Shown here: piece after piece, positions 8,163 to 16,172 of the stretch | How the letters are laid out: each line of letters begins with the position of its first letter | How positions within the stretch are numbered: the first letter of the stretch is position 1 | Source: Salinicoccus roseus | Lineage (GTDB): Bacteria; Bacillota; Bacilli; Staphylococcales; Salinicoccaceae | NCBI RefSeq assembly: GCF_003814515.1 | Contig: NZ_RKQJ01000004.1 | Location: forward strand, 1-64,000 | DNA: 64,000 nt | Direction of reading: 5' to 3' | The notes under the pieces: model-generated | Told to the model about the DNA's origin: nothing | The model's input: the letters and a program-made list of their open reading frames with translations, nothing else | Databases searched by the model: none | Translations under genes and position numbers: made by a program

Positions 8163-8969
8163 CTAGTCGTCATCCTGGCTCAGTTCTTCACTCCGGTTTG
8201 CTGCAGCATTCAATGTCGCAGTGAGTATCTCCTTGATGCCTTCGCCATCCAGTGCATTCAGTCCCGCTTCTGTCGTACCATTCTTTGAGGTGATGTTCTT
8301 CCTGAGCTGGCTGAACGGCAGTTCGGACTCCTCTACCATCTTGCCGGCACCGATCACGAGGTTGCGTGTCAGGAACAATGCCTCTTCCTCATCGAATCCG
8401 AGCTCCATCAGGCTTTCCGCATATTTTTCGTATATATAGTACAGGAAGGCTGAACCGGAACCGGTTGCTGCAGTAATGTTGTGCATGACGTCTTCCTCTA
8501 CGGTCACAGTCGTACCAAAGCTTTCCATAAGCTCAACGAGTTCATCCTTGTCAGGGAAATTTTCGCTGTAGGTTATTCCACTCACTGAATGCTGGACCAT
8601 CGCATTTGTGTTCGGCATCAGTCTCGCAATCGGATTTTCGGTCCCCAATTCCCGTCGGATCGTCTTGATCTGGGTCCCGGCCATGACCGATACGATTTTT
8701 GTCTTTTCCTCAAGATGCGGACGGATTCTTTTGGCGACATCCGGGAAGCTCTGCGGCTTGCTTGCCAGAATGACATAGTCTGCGCCATCCAGCAGTTCTG
8801 TATCGTCATAAGAAACGTTGACACCCAGGTTCTCCTTGAAGAACATGATCTTTTCCTTCTGGCTTCTGCTCGTCAGGTAGATCTGATCCGGTTTCACGAC
8901 ATTATTTTCTATCATGCCAATGAATATGGCACTCGCCATGTTTCCCGCACCGTAAAAGACAATTTTCAT
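8163..8969 (-). CDS. proC: Pyrroline-5-carboxylate reductase
   Basis: A 268-residue enzyme making proline from 1-pyrroline-5-carboxylate with NAD(P)H. MKIVFYGAGNMASAI is the family's nucleotide-binding start; MPNTNAMVQHS and the C-terminal signature ALDGEGIKEILTATLNAA-like region follow, including the SKNGTTEAGLNAL stretch at the active site. The ATG at 8969 has GGAG nine bases upstream; the longer frame adds 14 unlikely residues. Normal length for the family. It has its own promoter and terminator, so is probably monocistronic. In a halophile proline could also serve as a compatible solute (inference). Confidence 0.95.
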   Translation of the reverse strand: MKIVFYGAGNMASAIFIGMIENNVVKPDQIYLTSRSQKEKIMFFKENLGVNVSYDDTELLDGADYVILASKPQSFPDVAKRIRPHLEEKTKIVSVMAGTQIKTIRRELGTENPIARLMPNTNAMVQHSVSGITYSENFPDKDELVELMESFGTTVTVEEDVMHNITAATGSGSAFLYYIYEKYAESLMELGFDEEEALFLTRNLVIGAGKMVEESELPFSQLRKNITSKNGTTEAGLNALDGEGIKEILTATLNAAANRSEELSQDDD

Positions 8970-9006
8970 CGAATCAACTCCAATTTTGATTTTAACAACA
9001 TTACCT

Positions 9007-9034
9007 ATCATAACAAACTGAATAAAAAAATCAA
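9007..9034 (-). promoter_or_regulatory. proC promoter
   Basis: On the minus strand TTGATT (9029-9034), 16-base spacer, TATGAT (9007-9012), about 40 bases before the proC start. Confidence 0.55.
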
Positions 9035-9051
9035 AAACGAATATCTATTCA

Positions 9052-9774
9052 TCAATGGATATAGAACACTATGCCCACATAGTGCAGGAAACTCGCTGCG
9101 ACAATGAAGAAGTGCCATATCATGTGAAAATATTTCCGTGTCTTCTGTGCATAGAACCATGCGCCGACGGTGTAGCTCACCCCGCCAAGCACCAGCATGA
9201 GCAGGAACATCCAGTTGGTATTGTTGAATATATGCGGGAAGAAGATGACCGCCATCCAGCCCATGACCAGGTAGAACCCGAGACTCACCTTGCTGTTCAC
9301 CTTCGGACTGAGCACTTTATACAATATCCCGAAGACAGCAGCAGCCCACTGGATGATGAGCGTAACCAACCCCCATGTGCCGCCGATGACCGACAGGGCA
9401 ATGGGTGTATATGTGCCCGCAATGGCGACATAGATCAGACTGTGGTCCAGCAGGCGCATGATGTATTTATGCTGGGTGTTATGTGCCATCGAATGGTAGA
9501 GCGTCGATGTGAGGAACATGAGCAGGATGCTGATGACATATACCGATCCCCCCACCGCATGCATGGTGCCTCCCTGTACATACATATAAACGGAAGTGAA
9601 TGGCAGCAGTCCGATGAAGATGAGTGCTGCTACGCCATGGCTCACACTGTTCCCCACTTCCTCGCCGAAGGACAGGGGGACGATATGTTTCAGGGAGCCG
9701 CCGAGCTTCTCGCCCATCCCCTGCTTCTTCCAATACAGGTTCTTGGGAGGCTCCTTCTGGCGGACGAACATCAT
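9052..9774 (-). CDS. Hemolysin III family (PAQR-like) membrane protein
   Basis: A 240-residue protein with seven predicted membrane segments and the family motifs: SHGVAALIF near the start, SSTLYH-like LTSTLYHSMAH, LDHSLIYVAIAGTYTP and a C-terminal WHFFIVAASFLHY. The conserved histidines and aspartate are those proposed to bind metal in PAQR proteins. Relatives (YqfA/TrhA) take part in membrane homeostasis; the hemolysin name is historical. Its ATG overlaps the stop of the upstream pyrophosphorylase by four bases (ATGA), so the two are translationally coupled. No terminator is evident before the proC promoter. Confidence 0.9.
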   Translation of the reverse strand: MMFVRQKEPPKNLYWKKQGMGEKLGGSLKHIVPLSFGEEVGNSVSHGVAALIFIGLLPFTSVYMYVQGGTMHAVGGSVYVISILLMFLTSTLYHSMAHNTQHKYIMRLLDHSLIYVAIAGTYTPIALSVIGGTWGLVTLIIQWAAAVFGILYKVLSPKVNSKVSLGFYLVMGWMAVIFFPHIFNNTNWMFLLMLVLGGVSYTVGAWFYAQKTRKYFHMIWHFFIVAASFLHYVGIVFYIH

Positions 9775-10916
9775 ATCAGCCCTTCATCCGTAAGATCCCT
9801 ATAGGCAGTTTCGATGCTGTCCTTGCCCACCTTGTTCTTAAGCGGAGAAAACTCCCCTTTGCGGTCGACCTGGAGGGTCATGTGGGTCTTCGCATGACGG
9901 AAAGCATCAAAATAGAATTTCTCAAACTTGAGCCCTTCCTCTTTCACAACCTTGAGCGTTCTGTTCATGTGTTCCAGCTTCTTCAGGGCCAGATGATAGG
10001 GCATCCTCACATCTGCCGCCTTCTCGAGGAAGCCGGTACTGAACATATGGATGCCGATGTTACCATTCTTGAATGCATCGCCCTGCCCTTCAGGAAGTTC
10101 GGTATACTCGACCACACTCTTCTCTCCATTGACCAGGCACAGCCGTCCTACACTCTCACCTGGCTTTGGGGTGATGGATTTCGATGTCACTTCATTATCA
10201 TTTTGGATGTGAAGGCCGACCAGCAGCGGATCCGCCACCTTCACTACGACATTATCGACATTGTTCATGAACACATGAGCGATGCCCCTCGATTTCATAT
10301 CGTCGAGCATGCCGCTGCGCTTCAGTGCACCGAATATACCGCCGTTGCCGTTCGGCGTCAGCATGATGTCCTTCCTTTCATCGATCAGCAGCTCTCCCTC
10401 CTTGGACAGGGCCGGGAAGTGCTCCTGCCTGAAGAAATGGATATTTTCAGGCGCCAGTCCAAAATGGTGATGGTCCTCAAAAAATTTGAGTGTCTCTTCA
10501 TGATTTATATCGCTCGTCATGATATACCACTGCAGTGGCGTCTTCACCTTTTCTTCAAATGCCTGAAGTTGTGCTGCCTGAAGTTCAAAAAGGGAGCGCC
10601 CTTCAAAGGAGAAGGTCCCTTTCGGACCCTGATGTTCAAGACGTGTCCCCTGGCCGCCTGCCATCAGGAGGATGGCCACCTGTCCTTCCGCCATCGCCTG
10701 GTATGCAATATCCTCAAGCATGTCCCGTTCCAGCTCCGCTGGTCTCACGAAGGGCACTTCCTTGATCGATGACATATCCACATGTTTCGGGTTCAGGTAG
10801 ACATTTTCGTAAACCGCCTTGATCTCATCAGTGTCGAGTGTCTGATATTGTGCGTCAAGCTTCTCCTGGTAGCTTTTCTCCAGCAGTTCATATTGGGGTA
10901 TCCAGTCTGTAATCAT
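9771..10916 (-). CDS. UTP-sugar-1-phosphate uridylyltransferase (UDPGP family)
   Basis: A 381-residue nucleotidyltransferase of the UDPGP/UAP1 type, which makes a UDP-sugar (UDP-GlcNAc, UDP-GalNAc or UDP-Glc) from UTP and the sugar 1-phosphate. The signature MAGGQGTRLEHQGPKG is at about residue 105, followed by FMNNVDNVVVKVADP, the UDP-binding region, and a basic C-terminal segment ending in SPLKNKVGKDS. The ATG at 10916 has TGGAGG six bases upstream; the longer frame lacks support. Close relatives are present in Staphylococcus and differ from GalU and GlmU. It could feed UDP-sugars to nearby exopolysaccharide or sulfolipid genes (inference). Confidence 0.88.
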   Translation of the reverse strand: MITDWIPQYELLEKSYQEKLDAQYQTLDTDEIKAVYENVYLNPKHVDMSSIKEVPFVRPAELERDMLEDIAYQAMAEGQVAILLMAGGQGTRLEHQGPKGTFSFEGRSLFELQAAQLQAFEEKVKTPLQWYIMTSDINHEETLKFFEDHHHFGLAPENIHFFRQEHFPALSKEGELLIDERKDIMLTPNGNGGIFGALKRSGMLDDMKSRGIAHVFMNNVDNVVVKVADPLLVGLHIQNDNEVTSKSITPKPGESVGRLCLVNGEKSVVEYTELPEGQGDAFKNGNIGIHMFSTGFLEKAADVRMPYHLALKKLEHMNRTLKVVKEEGLKFEKFYFDAFRHAKTHMTLQVDRKGEFSPLKNKVGKDSIETAYRDLTDEGLI

Positions 10917-10943
10917 TTTCGGCCTCCACAAATCTTTTCCTCC

Positions 10944-10972
10944 ATTATAATGCAAATCAACAATGCTGTAAA
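10944..10972 (-). promoter_or_regulatory. Promoter of the UDPGP-hemolysin III operon
   Basis: On the minus strand TTTACA (10967-10972), 17-base spacer, TATAAT (10944-10949), about 28 bases ahead of the start codon. Confidence 0.75.
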
Positions 10973-11008
10973 AATAAATGGAGACACCGCGAGGACTTCA
11001 CTCCGCAA

Positions 11009-13129
11009 TCAATATTTTCTAAAAGTTTCTTTTACGATGGGGTAGGAACCCTTGAGGCGTTCTTTTGATTCCGGAAGGTCCCACCCCTCCCATTCATAAC
11101 GTTGCAAGGTCGGCAGGGTGTCACCCTCCATTAATGGAAGGCTTTCAAAAACACTGTCATGGCGTGAGGCAATCACGCCCACCCCTATTCCTTCAATGGA
11201 AACGGAAGCTTCAAGCCCGTCCTCTACTATATCGCCGATGAACTCGTGGCGGCTTGGGTCCCGGGCCCCTATAAGCTGCCATGGGAGCCGCACTTCCATA
11301 ACACCTTCATCACGCAGCCATCTGTAGTCAGCCAGTGAGTCGTAGTCTGCAGCTTCAGGGTCACCGTTGCCTTCCTTGAGCTTCCCTGTTTCATAGTATT
11401 CGAACGGCACTGTTTCTCCCCGGTCCGGAAGATGGTGTTCTTTGTTGAGCGCCAGGTGGATCTTGTTGAATTCCCCTGAATCTTTTGCCGGTGTTCCCTC
11501 CACCTCAATCATCCCGAGGGTATGCCCATATTGCAAGTTGAAGAAATCATAATAGTCATCCACTACGACTCTGGACTCGTCACCGTTGATCCTGACGATG
11601 AAATCTACCGCAGATTCGGATACTACGTTTCCAGCGATTCCCTTGTTGCCCTGGCCCGGTACGATATCAAGGGGGATTTCAATCTCATCCACCGCTCCTG
11701 GGACATGCTCCACCTTCAAATAGAGGTAGCGTTCATCATGATCTACCGACAACGACTTCAAATCCCCCTCCCCTTCGTAAAGAGGCTTGCGGTGCCAATC
11801 TGATGGATCACCATCGATTCTGATCTTGTGTGTATCAAAACTCAATAGACCAAACTGCTGCTCATTGGTCTGTGCATTGGACCAGAATGGCCTGCGGTCG
11901 GGATTATCATAATCCATCGTATTCCATGTACGCTTGAACCACTCATCCTGCCATGTGAATAAAATGCCACCCATCATACCGGCATGGATGATATCTTCAT
12001 AGAGGCTCGTAGTCATTTCACCCTGGTCTTCCTCTGAATGGAACCCCTGGTTAAAGCCGAATGGATTTCTGTGGGTGAGGCCGCGAGATGCAGGTAAGCC
12101 GAATTCAGCCACAACTATAGGAAGCCTATGGGCACCCTCCATCTCATTCAGATATCCAGCGTAGTTGTTGCGCTCCCCACGGTGATCCAGGAATTCTACA
12201 TACTTCTCATCGTAATTCAGAAAGTCGGGGTAGTAGGGGTATATATGATATGAAGCGTACTGCCCAACGCCCTCCATTTCACCCTTCGCATATATAACAT
12301 TCGGATTGACACTCACGAGATCTTCCATATCTGAGGAATCGGAAGGATGATCAAGAATATCGGTGGTCACCCAGTTGGTGAAACTCATCGGTCTCAATGT
12401 CCCGTAGTTGTCACTCTCATATTTCGAGACGAAGTCCATTTTCTGGGCAAGCCAGTGTTCGAATGCAGAAGCACCTTCCGTTCGATAATATGTACCGTCA
12501 TACTGTCCGATATCCCCGTGGCTTTCATTCGTCCCCACAACAAAGGGAGGGTACCACTCCACCCCCAAGATCCATCCTATAACATAGGGGGAGATATCGT
12601 TAGTATATTTCCCTGATGCCTTACCGGGCTCTGGTTCAATATCCCCCTTTCCATGCACAGCATCAACGACATTTTTCATATCACGGTCAAATTCCCTGTT
12701 CAGCGATTCCTGATAAGCATCCTCACCTTCATGCATCTTCCCTTCATCGGCCCACATACCATGCATGATGTAGAGCGGTTCATTCACCTTGTTATATCGG
12801 TGCAGGGCATCATAGAAGTCCGGCGGATGCAGTGTATATACACGGATCGTGTTCGCATTCATTTCACCGATCTGCTCAAACCATCGGTAGTATTCCTCTT
12901 CTGTAATTGCAGCTTCCCCTGGAAAATGACCAGGCTTGGCCATGCCCATATTAACACCTTTTATTGTGATCTCCTGCCATCCTTCGGTCGTTTGGACTTC
13001 AAAATGGTCTCCAGCAATCCTTGCAGGCTGCATCTCATGTGCTCCTTTCCCACCTTGACTGCCATAAAGGTATAGAATCACTCCCCCCAGAATGATGGAC
13101 AGCAAAGTGACTATGATATATCTTTTCAT
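11009..13129 (-). CDS. Membrane-anchored glycoside hydrolase-like protein with CBM9-like C-terminus
   Basis: A 706-residue extracellular protein. Residues about 3-22 form an uncleaved membrane anchor. Residues about 40-440 look like a (beta/alpha)8 glycoside hydrolase: GVNMGMAKPGHFPG at strand 1, NANTIRVYTLHPP at strand 2, a Glu in ILGVEWYPP (candidate acid/base) and another in IVVAEFGLP (candidate nucleophile), then a Trp-rich region. From about residue 455, KIRIDGDPSDW begins a beta-sandwich like CBM9 carbohydrate-binding modules. No named family is claimed. Its ATG overlaps the glycosyltransferase stop (ATGA), making it the last of four coupled genes; a role in trimming or exporting the polysaccharide is inferred. 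Confidence 0.72.
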   Translation of the reverse strand: MKRYIIVTLLSIILGGVILYLYGSQGGKGAHEMQPARIAGDHFEVQTTEGWQEITIKGVNMGMAKPGHFPGEAAITEEEYYRWFEQIGEMNANTIRVYTLHPPDFYDALHRYNKVNEPLYIMHGMWADEGKMHEGEDAYQESLNREFDRDMKNVVDAVHGKGDIEPEPGKASGKYTNDISPYVIGWILGVEWYPPFVVGTNESHGDIGQYDGTYYRTEGASAFEHWLAQKMDFVSKYESDNYGTLRPMSFTNWVTTDILDHPSDSSDMEDLVSVNPNVIYAKGEMEGVGQYASYHIYPYYPDFLNYDEKYVEFLDHRGERNNYAGYLNEMEGAHRLPIVVAEFGLPASRGLTHRNPFGFNQGFHSEEDQGEMTTSLYEDIIHAGMMGGILFTWQDEWFKRTWNTMDYDNPDRRPFWSNAQTNEQQFGLLSFDTHKIRIDGDPSDWHRKPLYEGEGDLKSLSVDHDERYLYLKVEHVPGAVDEIEIPLDIVPGQGNKGIAGNVVSESAVDFIVRINGDESRVVVDDYYDFFNLQYGHTLGMIEVEGTPAKDSGEFNKIHLALNKEHHLPDRGETVPFEYYETGKLKEGNGDPEAADYDSLADYRWLRDEGVMEVRLPWQLIGARDPSRHEFIGDIVEDGLEASVSIEGIGVGVIASRHDSVFESLPLMEGDTLPTLQRYEWEGWDLPESKERLKGSYPIVKETFRKY

Positions 13130-14532
13130 GATTCTGTTTCTCCTCTCCCCAGACCCTTCCTTTCCATCTGTCCCCACACGTGTTTCCTGCGAATGAAGTT
13201 GAAGATCCCCTCTATTCTCCAGAGCAATGTCAACGGACGATACCAGAACGTTTCCGACAGGGCCAGCAGAACCAGTGTCAGAATATGACTTGCTCTCGTA
13301 TAGTTGTTGGTTGTCCAGGCATCCATCAACAGGGAGAAGGAGGAGAATATGGAACCATATAAGATGAGGGCCAGCATAAGAAGAACAGCCACTTCCACAT
13401 TCAGGCCGCCCGTGGAGAAGGCAAAGATGATATACAGGTAACCAGCCAGTTCAATCAAAGCTCCGAAACCTTCAAAGAGCCAGAAATATGGGAAGGCAAG
13501 CAGCCCGATACGTCCATATTTCGGATTCAAGGTCATATGCCTATGGCGCCATAGGCTTTCAATCAGACCCTGGCTCCAGCGGCGGCGCTGCCGCCTCAAT
13601 ACTTTCAGCGTTGCCGGTGCTTCGGTCCAGCATACTGGTTCAGGGACAAATTCGACCCGTTCCCCGGTATTTTTCCTGCGTATCAACTCATGCACCTTGA
13701 CCACAAGCTCCATGTCTTCACCTATGACGCCTGGACTATACCCACCCGCTTCGATGACAGTCTTTTTGGAGAAGACGCTGAATGCACCTGATATGATCAG
13801 CACCATATTGAATTCACTCAGGAATATTCGACCCAGCATGAAGGCACGCAGATATTCCACAATCTGCATCATGACCAACGGACGTCTGAAGATCTTACGC
13901 TCTACAATCGATCCGAAATGGATATCATTGCCATTGGCAATCCGCACATTACCACCCGCGGCTACCACCTTCCCATCTGAAGCGATGATCGGACGCATGA
14001 CTTTCAGCAGGGAGTTTTCATCCAATATGGAGTCCCCGTCGATTGAACAGAAGTAGGGATATCGGGCAAGATTTATGCCTGCATTGAGTGCATCAGCCTT
14101 GCCTCCATTCCTCTTTCTGAGTAGAAAGACTTTCGGATGCAGCTCGGATTGATGGAGTGACACGACGGATTCTGTCACAAGATGGAAAGGCACTTGACGG
14201 TATATCCTCTTCATTTTGAATTTTTGTATGAGGATATCTGCAGTATCATCGGTGGAGCCATCATCAATGACGATGATTTCAGATTCGGGATACCGTAGAT
14301 TAATGAGTGAATGGAGTGACTCTACAATGCCCACTGCCTCATTATAGGCCGGGACCAGTATGGAGACCGGCTTTGTGAACATGTTTATCTTAAAGTCCTC
14401 TTCGAGCATATTATCGTCCAACATCTTCCTTTTCGACAATGCACGATATGCGGAAGAGACCATGAGGATGTAGAAGAATATGACAAAACCTACATAAATG
14501 AGGATGAGCCAGCCTATGATGGATACAATCAT
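13126..14532 (-). CDS. Processive-type family 2 glycosyltransferase
   Basis: A 468-residue GT2 enzyme of the cellulose/poly-GlcNAc/hyaluronan synthase group. One membrane helix leads (residues 5-27), then the cytosolic catalytic domain: IDDGST (Asp90/91), SIDGDS (Asp165, Asp167), GEDMEL (Glu272-Asp273 region) and QRRRWSQG (315-322), the product-binding QxxRW motif. Two or three C-terminal helices follow. All catalytic residues are present, so it should polymerise or add sugars at the membrane; the sugar is unknown. It has no PilZ domain, so any c-di-GMP control must be indirect. Overlaps both neighbours by one to four bases. Confidence 0.9.
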   Translation of the reverse strand: MIVSIIGWLILIYVGFVIFFYILMVSSAYRALSKRKMLDDNMLEEDFKINMFTKPVSILVPAYNEAVGIVESLHSLINLRYPESEIIVIDDGSTDDTADILIQKFKMKRIYRQVPFHLVTESVVSLHQSELHPKVFLLRKRNGGKADALNAGINLARYPYFCSIDGDSILDENSLLKVMRPIIASDGKVVAAGGNVRIANGNDIHFGSIVERKIFRRPLVMMQIVEYLRAFMLGRIFLSEFNMVLIISGAFSVFSKKTVIEAGGYSPGVIGEDMELVVKVHELIRRKNTGERVEFVPEPVCWTEAPATLKVLRRQRRRWSQGLIESLWRHRHMTLNPKYGRIGLLAFPYFWLFEGFGALIELAGYLYIIFAFSTGGLNVEVAVLLMLALILYGSIFSSFSLLMDAWTTNNYTRASHILTLVLLALSETFWYRPLTLLWRIEGIFNFIRRKHVWGQMERKGLGRGETES

Positions 14533-15515
14533 CAGCGTTCGCTCCTTTCTTCACCAAGGACCGCAAGGGGGACTGCCCAGTCGGTCATTGGTGGCATGAA
14601 GCCCGTAAGTATTTTCACCGCTTCTTTCCTGACAAGGGGATGCGGGTCATCCAGTCCTTTAATTACACCATATACGGACGTCTCTCCGATTGTTGGGCCA
14701 AGTCTTATGGCAAGCATCCGTTCCTCCCAAACCTCTGATTCATAGAAGGCCGTGTAGACATCCTGATTCCTGGTGGAGCCGATGACACTGATCGCCTTTA
14801 GTGCCCGTATCCTCACTTCCGGCACATCTGAAGCGAGCATCGTTTCGAGCCAGTCGAGCGATTTGGAATCCGGGATGAAGGATGCACGCCCAATCAGGGC
14901 GAATTGTGAAGGAATTGTCATCTCTTCAAACCGGTCTCGCATGAACGCTATCTTTTCGTCGTCGAGCCTGCTGAATATCTTCTTATACTCGTATTCCGTA
15001 AGGTCATTTCTAAGAAAATAGACATACATGAACCGGTCCATATCGAACAGCGACAAATATACGAGGAAAAGGAAATATTCGAAACGTGAGAGTCGATGGA
15101 TTTCCCTTTCAGTGAAGACATCTTCGAATCCTGCCATCCGGAATTCTATGATCTTGTTCAATGTATTTATGCGATGTGCCCATTTTCGATGTTTGAGCGT
15201 GTACTTATAGCGGTGTGTGAAATTTTCTACAGAAAATCCTTCAATCCTTTCGTGTATGCCTTTTGAATAGCCATTGTTCGAGTAGGAGAAGAAAATCTTT
15301 TCAACCGCCTCAACATGGGCATCCTTCCTTATGGGGGGCGGTGTGCCTATGCCATGGAAGATATAGTCGAACCATCCATCAAAATGGATATCCGTATATT
15401 GGATGATTTCTTCATTTCTTCTTCTACTTTGGATCGAACGCATGATGAAAAGTGCCACCAGTAAAAAGAGAGCCACCGTCAAGGATAGTACAATCAACAA
15501 CATCCATTGGATCAT
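14532..15515 (-). CDS. Membrane-anchored HEAT-repeat protein
   Basis: A 327-residue protein with an N-terminal membrane helix (about 4-28) and a basic stop-transfer stretch QSRRR, so the rest is cytoplasmic. The C-terminal 110 residues contain helical HEAT-like repeats (SDVPEVRIRALKAISVIG and DDPHPLVRKEAVKIL), a protein-protein interaction platform. The central part, rich in Tyr/Phe/Arg, is not recognised. ATG at 15515 overlaps the receiver stop as ATGA, and its TGA overlaps the glycosyltransferase ATG (TGATG). It may connect the receiver protein to the synthase; this is inference from context. Confidence 0.75.
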   Translation of the reverse strand: MIQWMLLIVLSLTVALFLLVALFIMRSIQSRRRNEEIIQYTDIHFDGWFDYIFHGIGTPPPIRKDAHVEAVEKIFFSYSNNGYSKGIHERIEGFSVENFTHRYKYTLKHRKWAHRINTLNKIIEFRMAGFEDVFTEREIHRLSRFEYFLFLVYLSLFDMDRFMYVYFLRNDLTEYEYKKIFSRLDDEKIAFMRDRFEEMTIPSQFALIGRASFIPDSKSLDWLETMLASDVPEVRIRALKAISVIGSTRNQDVYTAFYESEVWEERMLAIRLGPTIGETSVYGVIKGLDDPHPLVRKEAVKILTGFMPPMTDWAVPLAVLGEERSER

Positions 15516-15910
15516 ACCCACACCCTGTTCCCCCTTAAGGCCAGCCTTTTGATTTTCGCCTGGAAGACTTTAAGGTTGAATGGCTTGATGAAATAGCCAT
15601 CCACTCCGGAGTTCAGCGCGTACACCATCTCCTCTTCAGTATTGGAGCGTGTCATAAAGTAGATGACGCTTCTGTCATCTTGACTGCGGATATGGTCGAC
15701 CACTTCCATCCCGCTCTTTTTGGGGAGGATATCGTTGATGATGAAGATTGAGATCCCCGCTTCTCCTTTATAACCCTCCATGAACTCATACCCATCGGCA
15801 TAGTAATGGACCGCCCTTCCCTCATCTGCAAGCGTCCGCCACAAAATCTTCCGGAACATCTCATCCGGCTCTATGATGTGGATATCAACTGTATTATTAA
15901 TCCCGTCCAC
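15512..15910 (-). CDS. Stand-alone response-regulator receiver protein
   Basis: A 132-residue protein consisting only of a receiver domain. Key residues are all present: acidic pocket Glu14/Asp16 in IIEPDEMFR, phosphoacceptor Asp60 in NDILPKKSG, Thr87 in YFMTRS and Lys109 in YFIKPF. There is no DNA-binding or enzymatic output domain, and no histidine kinase in the window, so it likely works by protein contact, possibly with the HEAT protein encoded immediately after it. First gene of the coupled four-gene exopolysaccharide-type operon; a palindrome lies in its promoter region. Confidence 0.85.
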   Translation of the reverse strand: MDGINNTVDIHIIEPDEMFRKILWRTLADEGRAVHYYADGYEFMEGYKGEAGISIFIINDILPKKSGMEVVDHIRSQDDRSVIYFMTRSNTEEEMVYALNSGVDGYFIKPFNLKVFQAKIKRLALRGNRVWV

Positions 15911-15933
15911 GCCCCTTCACATAATATATATCT

Positions 15934-15962
15934 ATTATACTTTTTATATGTGAAATTTCACA
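15934..15962 (-). promoter_or_regulatory. Promoter region and palindromic operator of the polysaccharide operon
   Basis: TATAAT on the minus strand (15934-15939) precedes the receiver gene by about 25 bases. Where a -35 is expected lies a perfect palindrome TGTGAAATTTCACA (15949-15962). The half-sites are like Crp/Fnr-family sites but spaced by four bases. Function inferred. Confidence 0.5.
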
Positions 15963-16028
15963 CTACTATATTTACATATTATTGAATTATAAGAATATAC
16001 GACCAAAATAAGACTATTTTATTACTAA

Positions 16029-16056
16029 TTGAAGATAAATAAAGGACATCTATGAT
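16029..16056 (+). promoter_or_regulatory. Promoter of the diguanylate cyclase gene
   Basis: TTGAAG (16029-16034), 16-base spacer, TATGAT (16051-16056). The remaining leader of about 110 bases contains no recognisable riboswitch; specifically I do not see a c-di-GMP riboswitch core. Confidence 0.5.
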
Positions 16057-16172
16057 ATAGTAGAACCGCTTATACATATCTGGAATATTTCACCATCATG
16101 ACATAATTGAAATGCTGCACCCGGAATGCCATGGGTAAATATTAGTATCGAGTTCTGAAAGGGGGCGAGGGT

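Noticed and set aside
16057-16172. Leader of the diguanylate cyclase gene as a c-di-GMP riboswitch
   Set aside because: The leader is long enough, but I see neither the conserved GEMM core nor a transcription-stop hairpin before the start codon.
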